From: DATCRE01 sp964235605
Lineage (GTDB): Bacteria; Bacteroidota; Bacteroidia; Cytophagales; Cyclobacteriaceae
Direction of reading: 5' to 3'
Assembly: GCA_964235605.1 (NCBI GenBank)
Contig: CAXSCR010000004.1
Coordinates: 112,559-176,558, forward strand
DNA length: 64,000 nucleotides
Below the pieces are notes generated by a model. The model saw nothing but the letters and a program-made list of their open reading frames with translations, searched no databases and was not told where the DNA came from. Made by a program: the position numbers and the translations under genes. Shown here in pieces: positions 34,474 through 43,124 of the stretch; the first letter of the stretch is position 1, and the number at the start of each line of letters is the position of its first letter.

Positions 34474-35598
34474 ATGGAAAATAAAGATAAAATTTACCTT
34501 TCATCACCTCATATGGGGCAACATGAATTTGCGTTTGTTAAAGAAGCCTTTGATACCAATTGGATATCGACCGTCGGTCCGAATATCAGTGCTTTTGAAA
34601 CTGAATTGGCTAATTATAATTCAATAAAAGGATGTGCGGGTCTTGCTTCCGGAACGTCGGCAATTCATTTGGCATTGATCATACTTGGGGTACAACAGGA
34701 TGATGAAGTTATCTGTTCGTCTTTTACGTTCTCAGCTTCATGCAATCCTATCCGTTATCAGGGTGCTACGCCTGTTTTTGTAGACTCAGAACGCGACACG
34801 TGGAATATGGATCCGCACCTACTCGAAGAGGCAATTTTAGAGCGTTTAAAAAAAGGGAAGAAGCCAAAGGCCATAATCTTGGTGCATCTTTATGGCATGC
34901 CTGCGAAGATCCAAGAAATTGTAGCCATAGCAAAAAAGTATGAGATTGCTTTAATAGAAGACGCTGCTGAAGCACTGGGTTCTAGTTATAATGGTAAGAA
35001 ATTGGGGACATTTGGTGATTTGGGTATTTATTCCTTTAATGGTAACAAAATCATAACCACATCAGGAGGCGGTGCGCTAGTGTCTGATAATTTAACCTGG
35101 ATAGAAAAGTCGAAGTTTTTGGCAACACAAGCACGTGATTCGGCACCGCATTATGAGCATAGCCATATCGGATATAATTACAGGCTAAGTAATGTTTTAG
35201 CGGGCATTGGGCGTGGACAATTGATGGTACTTGAAGAGCGGATTGCACAGCGTAGGAAAAATTTTGATTATTATAAAACTCAGTTGAAGGAAGTTAAGGC
35301 AATTGAATTCTTAGAGGAACCTAAGGGATTCTTTTCAAACCGGTGGCTTACCACTATAACCATCAATCCTTTATTCGGTTCACGTGAAAAAGCACGTCTT
35401 GCGCTTGAAAGCGAGAACATTGAAAGCAGACCGCTTTGGAAACCCATGCATCTTCAGCCGGTATTCAAAAGTTTTCCTGCATATACTAACGGTGTTTCTG
35501 AGCAGCTTTTTGGCAGTGGACTTTGTCTTCCATCAGGTTCTAACATGACTCTAAAAGAACTAGATAGGGTAGTTGAGACACTACGTTCATCCTTCTAA
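34474..35598 (+). CDS. pglE: PLP-dependent nucleotide-sugar aminotransferase, PglE-like (DegT family)
   Basis: A DegT/DnrJ/EryC1 aminotransferase of 374 residues from ATG 34474 (a TTG at 34462 would add four). HMGQHEFAFVKEAFDTNWI, SGTSAIHLALIILGV, EDAAEALGSSYNGKK and YSFNGNKIITT, whose Lys192 binds PLP, match the PglE group. It would transfer an amino group from glutamate to the keto sugar made by the upstream PglF-like protein. The protein ends with VVETLRSSF at a TAA at 35596-35598. The long leader (34237-34473) suggests it also has its own promoter, though I could not identify one with certainty. It does not look like LegC, which that pathway also needs. Confidence 0.86.
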   Translation: MENKDKIYLSSPHMGQHEFAFVKEAFDTNWISTVGPNISAFETELANYNSIKGCAGLASGTSAIHLALIILGVQQDDEVICSSFTFSASCNPIRYQGATPVFVDSERDTWNMDPHLLEEAILERLKKGKKPKAIILVHLYGMPAKIQEIVAIAKKYEIALIEDAAEALGSSYNGKKLGTFGDLGIYSFNGNKIITTSGGGALVSDNLTWIEKSKFLATQARDSAPHYEHSHIGYNYRLSNVLAGIGRGQLMVLEERIAQRRKNFDYYKTQLKEVKAIEFLEEPKGFFSNRWLTTITINPLFGSREKARLALESENIESRPLWKPMHLQPVFKSFPAYTNGVSEQLFGSGLCLPSGSNMTLKELDRVVETLRSSF

Positions 35599-35873
35599 CT
35601 AGATAGCTTATAAAGCTGAATGAGCGCCCACTTAGATATGCAATCTACGCTAAAATTGGTGTTCAGATTCAGTTACTGCCATTTGCACATCGTCTCTATG
35701 GACCATACAATGGCAAATTCTTAAATTACAAATTGCACCAGATAAAGGTTTGGGTGAAGCAACAAGTACAAGTTATATTTTGATAGTAACTTAATCAATC
35801 AGATAACTAACCGACTAACCGAATATATCAGCTGAATTTGTTAGAGGTGTAATGACCAGATACAGCATTTATT

Positions 35874-36058
35874 AAATTGAGAAATGAATCTAAAAAATTC
35901 AAGGAGGCGTCTAAAGAAATTGAATTAACGCTTGATAAAAATGCTTTTCGGTACTATGAGTAGCGAAGAAAAAATTCGTGTTAGAGCATGGTAAATTCAT
36001 TATCCAGTTTGGATGTTCATCACATGATATGAGAGTGAAGGGAGAAATAGAAGGCTAG
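35874..36058 (+). pseudogene. Relic of a GH3 beta-glucosidase C-terminal fibronectin-III-like domain
   Basis: In a 683-nt stretch with no intact gene, one frame reads KFKEASKEIELTLDKNAF before a stop at 35961, and a second frame continues with KKFVLEHGKFIIQFGC and SSHDMRVKGEIEG to a stop at 36056. Joined, these match the typical end of family 3 beta-glucosidases (TFTLDKxAFxYYD ... PGKFxIxVGxSSxDIRLKGxIE). At least one frameshift is needed and the catalytic domains are gone. I could not extend the match upstream to 35599 or downstream. The GH16 gene at 39947 and the symporter at 36282 suggest a former beta-glucan utilisation locus. Confidence 0.7.
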
Positions 36059-36281
36059 TTATCCAATTAATATCATAAGCCATTACTAATAATCAAGTAG
36101 TGTCTTTTTTTAAATAATCTATTGTAAATAATTCCTCGTTAACCAATGTCAACTCAAACTACACCAGCCATTGATGATAATCTACCAAGAATGAGTTTTT
36201 TTATTCCTTTAGAAATCTTAAGTTTCCGCCAAGATTAATACGAACTGATTCTACCAAACTAAAACCCTAAACAATAACCTG

Positions 36282-37958
36282 ATGCGCCAGCAACTTCATG
36301 CTTTAGATTATATTGTATTTCTAGTATATTTTATTATTGTAGCAAGTTATGGCTACTGGATTTATAATCGAAAAAAGAAAAAGGAGACAGATTCTAAAGA
36401 TTTCTTTCTTGCTGAAGGTTCATTAACCTGGTGGGCTATCGGAGCATCACTTATTGCATCCAATATTTCTGCAGAGCAATTTATTGGTATGTCAGGCTCA
36501 GGTTTTAAAATGGGTTTGGCAATTGCTACCTACGAATGGCTGGCCGCAGCAACTTTGTTGGTTGTCGGAATATTTTTCATGCCTATCTATCTTAAAAACA
36601 AAATATACACCATGCCGCAGTTTCTTACCAAGCGCTATAACGCAACGGTTAGTACAACAATGGCTGTGTTTTGGCTATTGCTTTATGTAGTCGTAAACCT
36701 TACTTCCATTCTGTATCTAGGTGCCCTCGCAATTAGTACCATATCAGGTATAAATTTCTATGTGTGCATGAGTGGCCTTGCTATTTTTGCCGTCATCATT
36801 ACACTAGGTGGTATGAAAGTAATTGGCTATACTGATGTAATCCAGGTGTTCTTTTTGATTTTAGGTGGGCTTGCAACAACTTACTTGGCTGTTAATCTGG
36901 TGTCCGAACATTTTAACACAACGGGCATAGGAGAAGGTCTGGGATTTTTGATGGACAAAGCAAATGATCATTTTCATATGGTCCTCCACCAAGAAAATCC
37001 GAGTTATCTTGAATTACCTGGTCTTACTATTTTGTTAGGCGGTATGTGGATTGTCAATCTTAATTACTGGGGATGTAATCAATACATTACGCAGCGTGCA
37101 TTAGGGGCTGATCTTCCCACGGCGCGTAATGGTATTTTGTTTGCGGCTTTTCTTAAACTTCTTATGCCTGTCATTGTAGTATTACCTGGCATAGCTGCTT
37201 ATGTTTTATATCAAGAAGGTTTGTTCCAACAAGACATGTTGGCCAATGGAGAATTAAATCCAGATCGTGCGTATCCGGTATTACTAAATCTTCTACCATC
37301 TGGTTTAAAAGGTTTAGCCTTCGCCGCTTTGACTGCTGCGATAGTTGCCTCTTTGGCCGGTAAAGCCAATAGCATATCTACAATTTTCACACTTGATATA
37401 TACAAGAAGTTTTTCAATACAAAAGCATCAGAAAAAGAATTGGTTTTTACTGGTAGAATAGCGGTGTTAGTTGCCGTGATGATAGCTGTTGTTATCTCAC
37501 CCTTCTTAGGTATTGATAAGAAAGGTGGTTTTCAATTCATTCAGGAGTATACAGGATTCGTATCGCCGGGCATTTTTGCAATTTTTATATTAGGCTTTTT
37601 CTGGAAGCGTACAACTTCTGCCGCAGCAATGACAGCAGCAATCATAACTTTTCCATTGTCTATTCTATTTAAATTTTTACCCACATACGTGGATTTATCT
37701 TTCTTAAGTGGTAGCGGTTTTTCTTCCCTAAACAAGGAGTCAGGTTTATATGAAATTCCCTTTTTAGATAGAATGGGCTTTGTATTTATAATATGCGTTG
37801 CCATTATGGTCTTGATAACTGTGTTAGACACCAAGAGTAAAGACAATAAAAAGGGACTCGAAATTGATGCTAGTATGTTTAAACCCCAAGGTGCATTTGC
37901 AGTAGGTGCTGTAATAGTTTGTGGCATCCTTTCGGCACTATATATTGTGTTCTGGTAA
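36282..37958 (+). CDS. Sodium/sugar symporter, SSS (SGLT) family
   Basis: A 558-residue protein with about fourteen membrane helices. The N-terminal LDYIVFLVYFIIVASYGYW, DFFLAEGSLTWWAIGASLIASNISAEQFIGMSGSG and MPQFLTKRYNATVS are typical of sodium:solute symporters of the SGLT group, and the FAALTAAIVASLAGKANSIS stretch is the usual TM8 region with sodium-binding serines. It would import a sugar with sodium. It begins 220 nt after the GH3 relic and is followed 9 nt later by a DAACS symporter gene, so the two are probably co-transcribed. The actual sugar is unknown, with glucose or galactose as the usual guess. Confidence 0.88.
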   Translation: MRQQLHALDYIVFLVYFIIVASYGYWIYNRKKKKETDSKDFFLAEGSLTWWAIGASLIASNISAEQFIGMSGSGFKMGLAIATYEWLAAATLLVVGIFFMPIYLKNKIYTMPQFLTKRYNATVSTTMAVFWLLLYVVVNLTSILYLGALAISTISGINFYVCMSGLAIFAVIITLGGMKVIGYTDVIQVFFLILGGLATTYLAVNLVSEHFNTTGIGEGLGFLMDKANDHFHMVLHQENPSYLELPGLTILLGGMWIVNLNYWGCNQYITQRALGADLPTARNGILFAAFLKLLMPVIVVLPGIAAYVLYQEGLFQQDMLANGELNPDRAYPVLLNLLPSGLKGLAFAALTAAIVASLAGKANSISTIFTLDIYKKFFNTKASEKELVFTGRIAVLVAVMIAVVISPFLGIDKKGGFQFIQEYTGFVSPGIFAIFILGFFWKRTTSAAAMTAAIITFPLSILFKFLPTYVDLSFLSGSGFSSLNKESGLYEIPFLDRMGFVFIICVAIMVLITVLDTKSKDNKKGLEIDASMFKPQGAFAVGAVIVCGILSALYIVFW

Positions 37959-37967
37959 AACCATCAA

Positions 37968-39206
37968 ATGAAATACCTACGAACTCCCTATATCCAAGTA
38001 CTTCTTGGAATTCTTTTAGGTGTTATAGTAGGTATTTTATTTCCAGGTTTTACCATTGCAGCTAAGTTACTCAGTGATGCTTTTATCAACTTAATTAAGA
38101 TGGTAATCGCGCCTATTATCTTTGTTACGGTTGTTCTTGGAATTGCAGGTGTTGGTGATCTAAAAAAAGTAGGCAGGGTAGGAGGTAAAGGAATTTTATA
38201 TTTCGAGATTGTTTCTACCCTAGCGTTGTTCATCGGTTTACTTGTCGCCAACTGGATTCAACCAGGACTAGGCGTTGCGCATGATAATCTTGACATAAAA
38301 GAAATTGCTGGGTACACACAGTCAGCCAAACAACACGATTGGGGTGTATTTTTTTTTAACATTGTTCCTGCCAATATCTTTAAAGCTTTTGCTGAGAGTA
38401 ATATCCTTCAAATTTTATTTTTCAGTATTATTTTCGGTCTAACCTTAACCCGTACAGGTACAGTTGGTCAAAGCATATATGCAGGCTTAGAAAAAATCTC
38501 AGTTATATTTTTTGCCATCATGGAAGGCATTATGAAAATGGCACCTATTGGTGCGTTCGCAGGAATGGCTTATACAATTGGGAAATATGGATTGTCGGCT
38601 CTTCTTCCATTGGGTAAACTCATGTTTTGTGTTTATACAACCATGTTCTTGTTTGTTTTTATCGTTCTCAATCTTGTCATCCGTGCCTATGGATTTAGCT
38701 TGTGGAAACTGTTAGTTTATATAAAAGATGAATTGTTAATCGTCTTAGGTACGTCTTCAAGCGAAAGTGTCTTGCCAGTCATCATGCGTAAGCTTCAGCA
38801 TGCTGGCATTAAACAAAGTGTTGTTGGATTAATCATACCAACAGGATATGCATTTAACCTGGACGGGACGGCTATTTATCTTAGCATGGCCATATTGTTT
38901 TTAGCCCAAGTATTTCAAGTGTCCCTTTCAATGGTAGATCAGCTTGCAATTCTTGGCATCTTGATGTTAACAAGCAAAGGTGCGGCTGCTATTACGGGGG
39001 GTGGATTCATTGTTTTAGCATCTACATTAAGTATGATACCCGCTATCCCAATCGAAGGTCTTGCTTTACTAATTGGTATCGACCGTTTTATGAGCGAAGC
39101 ACGTAGCATTACAAACCTTATTGGTAATACAGTAGCAACAGTGATTATAGCTAAAAGTGAAAACGAAGTAGATCTATTAATTTATCAGCGGGAAGTGGAA
39201 AGCTAA
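37968..39206 (+). CDS. Dicarboxylate/amino acid:cation symporter (DAACS, GltP/DctA family)
   Basis: A 412-residue polytopic protein. Key motifs are FINLIKMVIAPIIFVTVVLG in the third helix, VLGTSSSESVLPVIM, the serine-rich hairpin HP1 of the GltPh fold, GYAFNLDGTAIYLSMAILF with the NxD sodium site, and GIDRFMSEARSITNLIGN with the aspartate and arginine that bind the substrate carboxylate. It imports C4-dicarboxylates or acidic amino acids with protons or sodium. The ARSITN form is nearer to DctA/GltP than to serine/threonine transporters, but the substrate is not fixed. It lies 9 nt after the sugar symporter gene. Confidence 0.88.
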   Translation: MKYLRTPYIQVLLGILLGVIVGILFPGFTIAAKLLSDAFINLIKMVIAPIIFVTVVLGIAGVGDLKKVGRVGGKGILYFEIVSTLALFIGLLVANWIQPGLGVAHDNLDIKEIAGYTQSAKQHDWGVFFFNIVPANIFKAFAESNILQILFFSIIFGLTLTRTGTVGQSIYAGLEKISVIFFAIMEGIMKMAPIGAFAGMAYTIGKYGLSALLPLGKLMFCVYTTMFLFVFIVLNLVIRAYGFSLWKLLVYIKDELLIVLGTSSSESVLPVIMRKLQHAGIKQSVVGLIIPTGYAFNLDGTAIYLSMAILFLAQVFQVSLSMVDQLAILGILMLTSKGAAAITGGGFIVLASTLSMIPAIPIEGLALLIGIDRFMSEARSITNLIGNTVATVIIAKSENEVDLLIYQREVES

Positions 39207-39238
39207 TTATAATTAAGAACACGTATTCTACATAATAT

Positions 39239-39508
39239 ATGAATCGCATTGACCGATTAACAGCTATCCTCATACAACTTCAGTCGAAGCGCATAGTGAA
39301 AACGGAAGAATTGCCGAGTCGGTTTGAAATTAGCTTACGTACCGTGTATCGTGATGTAAAAGCGTGGATGGAAGCAGGCGTGCCCATTTGCTCAGAAGCT
39401 GGCAAAGGTGCAAAGGTTACTTCATTTGTAATAAACAATGAATTTATCTATGTCGAGCCATCAAGAAGAAATTATTATACGTTTTTACACAGCTTTCCAA
39501 AATCGTGA
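39239..39508 (+). pseudogene. HTH/WYL-type regulator broken by an 8-bp tandem duplication
   Basis: The first 55 residues are a DeoR/YafY-type winged helix: MNRIDRLTAILIQLQSKRIV, then EISLRTVYRDVKAWMEAGVP and SEAGKG. Complete relatives of this type have about 230-320 residues and a WYL domain, and continue GKGYFI. Here GCAAAGGT is present twice in tandem (39402-39409 and 39410-39417); removing one copy restores GKGYFICNKQ. A further stop follows at once, so decay has gone beyond the duplication. The 89-residue product might still bind DNA but lacks the sensor domain. It follows the two symporter genes by 32 nt and may once have regulated them. Confidence 0.68.
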
Positions 39509-39946
39509 TTACTTAATTAACGATGCAATCCTGCTATCATAAGCATGCAAAATTTTATGATCCCATTTTTCAAGGTTTGGAAAGCAATGAGGTGAAGGCG
39601 ATGTGGCAGATGTTGCTAACCGCATCAAAAGATTTATTAAATTAGTATATTTATGGCGAATAATAAGCCCTGGAACGCCTGGACGACTTAAAACTTGATG
39701 TGCTATGTTTGATGTAGTTTTGTTGTACCCAATAAGGTCCCATCTAGTAGTTAATAGATTATATTTGATTTTAAATTATACGATTTCAATCCGAATGTCA
39801 CATATGAATTGATTGGGCATGGTTACTAAAATTTTGTATAGATTATTAACAACTTTAAAGGCTGTTGTCGTGTTAAAACACCGAGATTGCCCGAATGCCA
39901 ATTCACTAATATTATCTTTCAAACAATTAATCCTAATTCACGTCTT
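39509..39946. other. Non-coding stretch between the broken regulator and the GH16 gene
   Basis: About 440 nt with no convincing gene. Short open frames occur (for example around 39530-39640) but contain stops and match nothing I recognise; they may be further relics of the regulator gene. The last part should hold the promoter of the GH16 gene, though I see no clear TAnnTTTG element. Confidence 0.5.
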
Positions 39947-41026
39947 ATGAAGAGTATAATTCATTCAATGTTGGTGTTAAGTTGCTGGGTTGCATTAATA
40001 GGATGCGGAGGTGGTAATGAAGAACAACCGAAAATAGCACCTTCCAATCTTAACATTGAAAGTACGGTTAGCACAGATGGTTCAGGCTTAGTTACTATAC
40101 ATGCTACTGCTGAGAACGCTGCGAGTTTCATTATCAATTTTGATGAGGTAGGTGGTAGTCCAGTAACAACGACCACTGGTAATGCTGAATATACCTACAA
40201 ACAATCAGGTACTCATGATATAAAAGTAACGGCCTATTCTGCAGATTTTCTTTCTTTAAGCGCGACTAAGAGTATTAACATTGAGGTAGATGAGCCCGTT
40301 TTGACCCTGGTGTGGAAAGATGATTTCGATGGCATGGCCTTAAACACCGAAGATTGGACGCATGAAATAGGGGGAAGTGGATGGGGAAATAATGAGTTAC
40401 AATATTATCAACCAGGCAATACTTCAGTAGTTGATGGAAATCTTGTAATAGAAGCTAAAAAAGAAAATGTTGGTGGAAAAGCTTATACATCATCAAGAAT
40501 TATAACACAAGGTAAGAGGGAGTTTAAATATGGACGTATTGACATTCGAGCAAAGCTTCCTAAAGGACAAGGTATATGGCCAGCCTTATGGATGCTAGGT
40601 GCAGCGTTCCCAGAAGCCGTTTGGCCATCATGTGGGGAAATCGATATCATGGAAATGGTAGGAGGGCAGTTGGATAGAAGTGAGGGAGACGGAAGAGATA
40701 ATAAGGTTTATGGAACTCCCCATTGGAGTAATGCCGGGAATAATGCTTCGTATGGCGGAAACACTACATTAAGTTCTGGTATATTTGCAGATGACTTTCA
40801 TGTATTCTCTATTACCTGGGATGAGACGTATATCAAGTGGTACCTGAATGATGTTCAATTTCATGTTATAGACATTAGCCCGGCTGAATTGAGTGAATTC
40901 CGTCAAAAGTTCTTTCTCATATTTAACGTTGCGGTTGGTGGAAATTGGCCTGGAAGTCCCAATGAAACAACTGTGTTCCCGCAAAAAATGTATGTTGATT
41001 ATATTAAAGTGTATCAGTATCAATAA
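39947..41026 (+). CDS. GH16 beta-glucanase (laminarinase/lichenase-like) lipoprotein with PKD-like domain
   Basis: I start at ATG 39947, which gives a lipoprotein signal (MKSIIHSMLVLSCW, lipobox ALIGC, Cys20). Residues about 30-125 form a PKD-like Ig domain, and the rest is a GH16 lectin-fold catalytic domain with WTHEIGGSGWGNNELQYY, IWPALWMLG and GEIDIMEMVGG, in which Glu231 is the nucleophile, Asp233 the helper and Glu236 the acid/base. The family cuts beta-1,3/1,4-glucans such as laminarin. The TTG upstream at 39887 is not needed. A GH3 relic and a sugar symporter lie upstream, fitting beta-glucan use. A hairpin terminator follows directly. Confidence 0.9.
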   Translation: MKSIIHSMLVLSCWVALIGCGGGNEEQPKIAPSNLNIESTVSTDGSGLVTIHATAENAASFIINFDEVGGSPVTTTTGNAEYTYKQSGTHDIKVTAYSADFLSLSATKSINIEVDEPVLTLVWKDDFDGMALNTEDWTHEIGGSGWGNNELQYYQPGNTSVVDGNLVIEAKKENVGGKAYTSSRIITQGKREFKYGRIDIRAKLPKGQGIWPALWMLGAAFPEAVWPSCGEIDIMEMVGGQLDRSEGDGRDNKVYGTPHWSNAGNNASYGGNTTLSSGIFADDFHVFSITWDETYIKWYLNDVQFHVIDISPAELSEFRQKFFLIFNVAVGGNWPGSPNETTVFPQKMYVDYIKVYQYQ

Positions 41027-41046
41027 ATATTTTCCAAATATTAGCG

Positions 41047-41077
41047 AAAAAGTCTCCTTGTAATGGGAGACTTTTTT
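41047..41077 (+). terminator. Rho-independent terminator after the GH16 gene
   Basis: An inverted repeat AAAAAGTCTCC / GGAGACTTTTT with an eight-base loop, ending in six T, starts about 20 nt after the GH16 stop codon. It can work from the plus strand; its A-rich left arm also gives a T tail on the other strand, so it may be bidirectional. Confidence 0.85.
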
Positions 41078-41214
41078 GTTTAAACTTAGAGACTACGAGA
41101 CTATTCTAAGATTCAAGACTGAAATTTCTAAGCGGAGAGTTGTTGCTCTATACTTAAACAAAAAAGCCCTTTGAAATTCTAATGACTTATTTTAATGGAT
41201 AGTTAGTAATGCTA

Positions 41215-41601
41215 CTAAACTACGTCCTCTGCCACCGCGGCAGCTATTTCTACTATTTTCGGTTCCTCTTTGCGGCTAACATGTAATACAAAATGCTTAT
41301 CCATACTTAACTCATAAGGTGACTCATCTAAAAGCTGTGTAGCTGTTTTAGATTGCTGAAGAACATGAAGTAAGTTTCGGGCCACGGTAGAAGTTTTGAT
41401 GTTATTAGTTGCTTTACCCTTCGACGCTTGTAAAATGAAATGATAGCCGGACTTCTCTTTTTCTCCCACCGCTTTAAACTCATGAGCATATAACTTATAC
41501 TGCTGAGGCCCATTAGCAGCGGTTGTCATTAATTGTAGAATAACGGGGCGGTATTTATTCCACAACGATACATAAGGATTCGATTCTAGCAGGACCATCA
41601 T
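41215..41601 (-). CDS. Conserved hypothetical cytoplasmic protein
   Basis: A 128-residue protein without signal peptide or membrane segment. It starts MMVLLESNPYVSLWNKYRP and is mixed charged and hydrophobic, with a middle SGYHFILQASKGKATNNIK and a later LSMDKHFVLHVSRKEE. I do not know a function; it resembles short unnamed proteins I associate with Bacteroidota, and its composition and alternating pattern look like a real soluble protein. It diverges from the lipoprotein gene at 41871, with about 270 nt of shared upstream DNA. Overlapping frames on the same strand have stops and weaker composition. Confidence 0.65.
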   Translation of the reverse strand: MMVLLESNPYVSLWNKYRPVILQLMTTAANGPQQYKLYAHEFKAVGEKEKSGYHFILQASKGKATNNIKTSTVARNLLHVLQQSKTATQLLDESPYELSMDKHFVLHVSRKEEPKIVEIAAAVAEDVV

Positions 41602-41734
41602 TTAGATTATTATATGAAACATTTTTATAACACGTATTATTGTTAATAGCAAATCTCTCTTATCTTGTAGAGTAATTACTCCGGGCGCTTACTAACAATT
41701 ATAAAAAATCAATTATAGAGTTCTTTTTAAAAGA

Positions 41735-41762
41735 TTGCAATATACACACGTTTATACGTTTG
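41735..41762 (+). promoter_or_regulatory. Bacteroidota-type promoter, TTG-N17-TACGTTTG
   Basis: TTG at 41735-41737 is followed after 17 nt by TACGTTTG at 41755-41762, matching the TTG / TAnnTTTG consensus of the Bacteroidota primary sigma factor. It points to the small lipoprotein gene that starts at 41871, about 108 nt downstream. Confidence 0.45.
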
Positions 41763-41870
41763 TCTTAATAGTCAATACCAATTACGATTACTTTTATTAA
41801 TAAAATGCAATAAAAATTGTTACACGATTGAATTGCTCCATTTAATAGGGAATAAGCTATATTAATAAGC

Positions 41871-42260
41871 ATGGTTAAATTGGTTATGTTAGTTCTGATA
41901 CTTTGCACAGCTTGTCAATCTGGCTTGATTCCGTGCCCCAAGGTTAAAACTGCTCAAATTAAGAGGAGCTCGTTCCAAAAACATCATCTTCTACAACGGG
42001 AATCTTTGACCGCCGAAGCCAATGACACACAAGGCTCAGTAAATAACCAAAAAAGATATCTTCGCGCCGAGAGCAAGTCAATCAGCAATATCTCTGTGGA
42101 GGAATGGGATTGTCCTAAGCTTGGCTCTAAAAGGTATATGCCAAAATCAATTAAGGAAAACATTAAAAGGAATTTTAAAAAGTTAAATTCCAACCTCAAA
42201 AAAGTTAAAGCGGATTCGGTCCGTAATACTTCCCGGCGTCATCATCTTGCTGTATACTAA
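41871..42260 (+). CDS. Small lipoprotein of unknown function
   Basis: A 129-residue protein with a lipoprotein signal: MVKLVMLVLILCTAC, lipobox Cys15, then QSGLIPCPKVKTAQIK. The mature part is strongly basic (many Lys and Arg) and includes VEEWDCPKLGSKRYMPKSIK. The QSGLIPCPKVK start looks familiar from unnamed Bacteroidota lipoproteins. The rest gives no domain. A positively charged surface lipoprotein could contact envelope polysaccharide, but this is speculation. It stands alone on the plus strand, with about 230 nt before the next gene. Confidence 0.65.
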   Translation: MVKLVMLVLILCTACQSGLIPCPKVKTAQIKRSSFQKHHLLQRESLTAEANDTQGSVNNQKRYLRAESKSISNISVEEWDCPKLGSKRYMPKSIKENIKRNFKKLNSNLKKVKADSVRNTSRRHHLAVY

Positions 42261-42493
42261 TTGATTAGAACTTATAATCTTCCCCATCCATATTCTATAA
42301 ACAAATGCGATTGTAACGTGCGTGTTATAATTACTCAATAGATGTGGAAAATTCACTTCAAATATACCGTATCGATTAATAATATCAAGGCATGGAAATT
42401 TAATACTATACATAAATTAGGTAGATATTATACACCGTTGTGCATGATATGGATCTGATTGTAAAGTATTTTTTTTAACTAAATATTAAAACT

Positions 42494-42874
42494 ATGGTTA
42501 CGGATTTAAAAACAGTAGCAAACGATCTTAAGAACATGACGGAAAATATTAATCCAGAGCATAAGGAAGGGCCGATAGCTAAATCAATTGAACAACAAAC
42601 AGCAAAGTTGCCTTCTGATGTATTTTTATGGACAGCATTAGGTGCTATGGCTGGGTCACTAACATTAAAAGTTCTTAAAAAGGACCACCTAGCGTTATTT
42701 GTAGGCCAATGGGTTGCACCCTTTTTACTCTTTGGAATTTATAACAAACTAGTAAAGCTTGAAGGCCATGACAAAACAGATCCCGGTGTAAATCAAAAAG
42801 AAAATACTGTAGTTAATGAAACTAGCGCACAACCGGAACGCAAAAAAGAGCGCAAAAAGAGCTACAGCTATTAA
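42494..42874 (+). CDS. Small conserved membrane protein of unknown function
   Basis: The 126-residue product has a charged N-terminus (about 45 residues, including IEQQTAKLPSDVF), two hydrophobic helices (WTALGAMAGSLTLKVL and FVGQWVAPFLLFGIY) separated by a short basic loop, and a hydrophilic Lys/Arg/Glu-rich tail. No motif suggests an enzyme. Its frame is clean, with a good ATG. A strong hairpin terminator follows within about 20 nt, showing that it is a single transcription unit. Function unknown. Confidence 0.65.
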   Translation: MVTDLKTVANDLKNMTENINPEHKEGPIAKSIEQQTAKLPSDVFLWTALGAMAGSLTLKVLKKDHLALFVGQWVAPFLLFGIYNKLVKLEGHDKTDPGVNQKENTVVNETSAQPERKKERKKSYSY

Positions 42875-42890
42875 CAAATTGCTGAAGCAA

Positions 42891-42957
42891 AAAAGGGCGT
42901 TAAGTTATACAATCAGTGATCTAATACGGATCTTGATTATAACTTAAAGCCCTTTTA
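42891..42957 (+). terminator. Long hairpin terminator after the small membrane protein gene
   Basis: GGGCGTTAAGTTATA pairs with TATAACTTAAAGCCC apart from one mismatch, with extra pairing inside the loop (AATCA/TGATT and GATC/GATC), flanked by an A run and a T-rich tail. The stem is unusually long for a simple terminator and may work for both strands. Confidence 0.75.
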
Positions 42958-43124
42958 TTTTAAAGAGCATGCGTGTACATAATGGTACATTAATCAATAT
43001 TTTTTTAAAAAAAGATTATGTATCATGCGTCCAAATACTGATTATAAGACTGCAACTAATAATTCAATCTTATTGTTGACAGCTTAGCAGGAGTAATCAG
43101 TAAATTAATTGTAAACTATAATTC

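Noticed and set aside
39887..39946. Upstream TTG start for the GH16 gene
   Set aside because: The ATG at 39947 gives a perfect lipoprotein signal peptide, which the longer form would bury.
42183..42413. 76-codon minus-strand open frame
   Set aside because: It overlaps the end of the small lipoprotein gene on the other strand and has no supporting start region or recognisable features.
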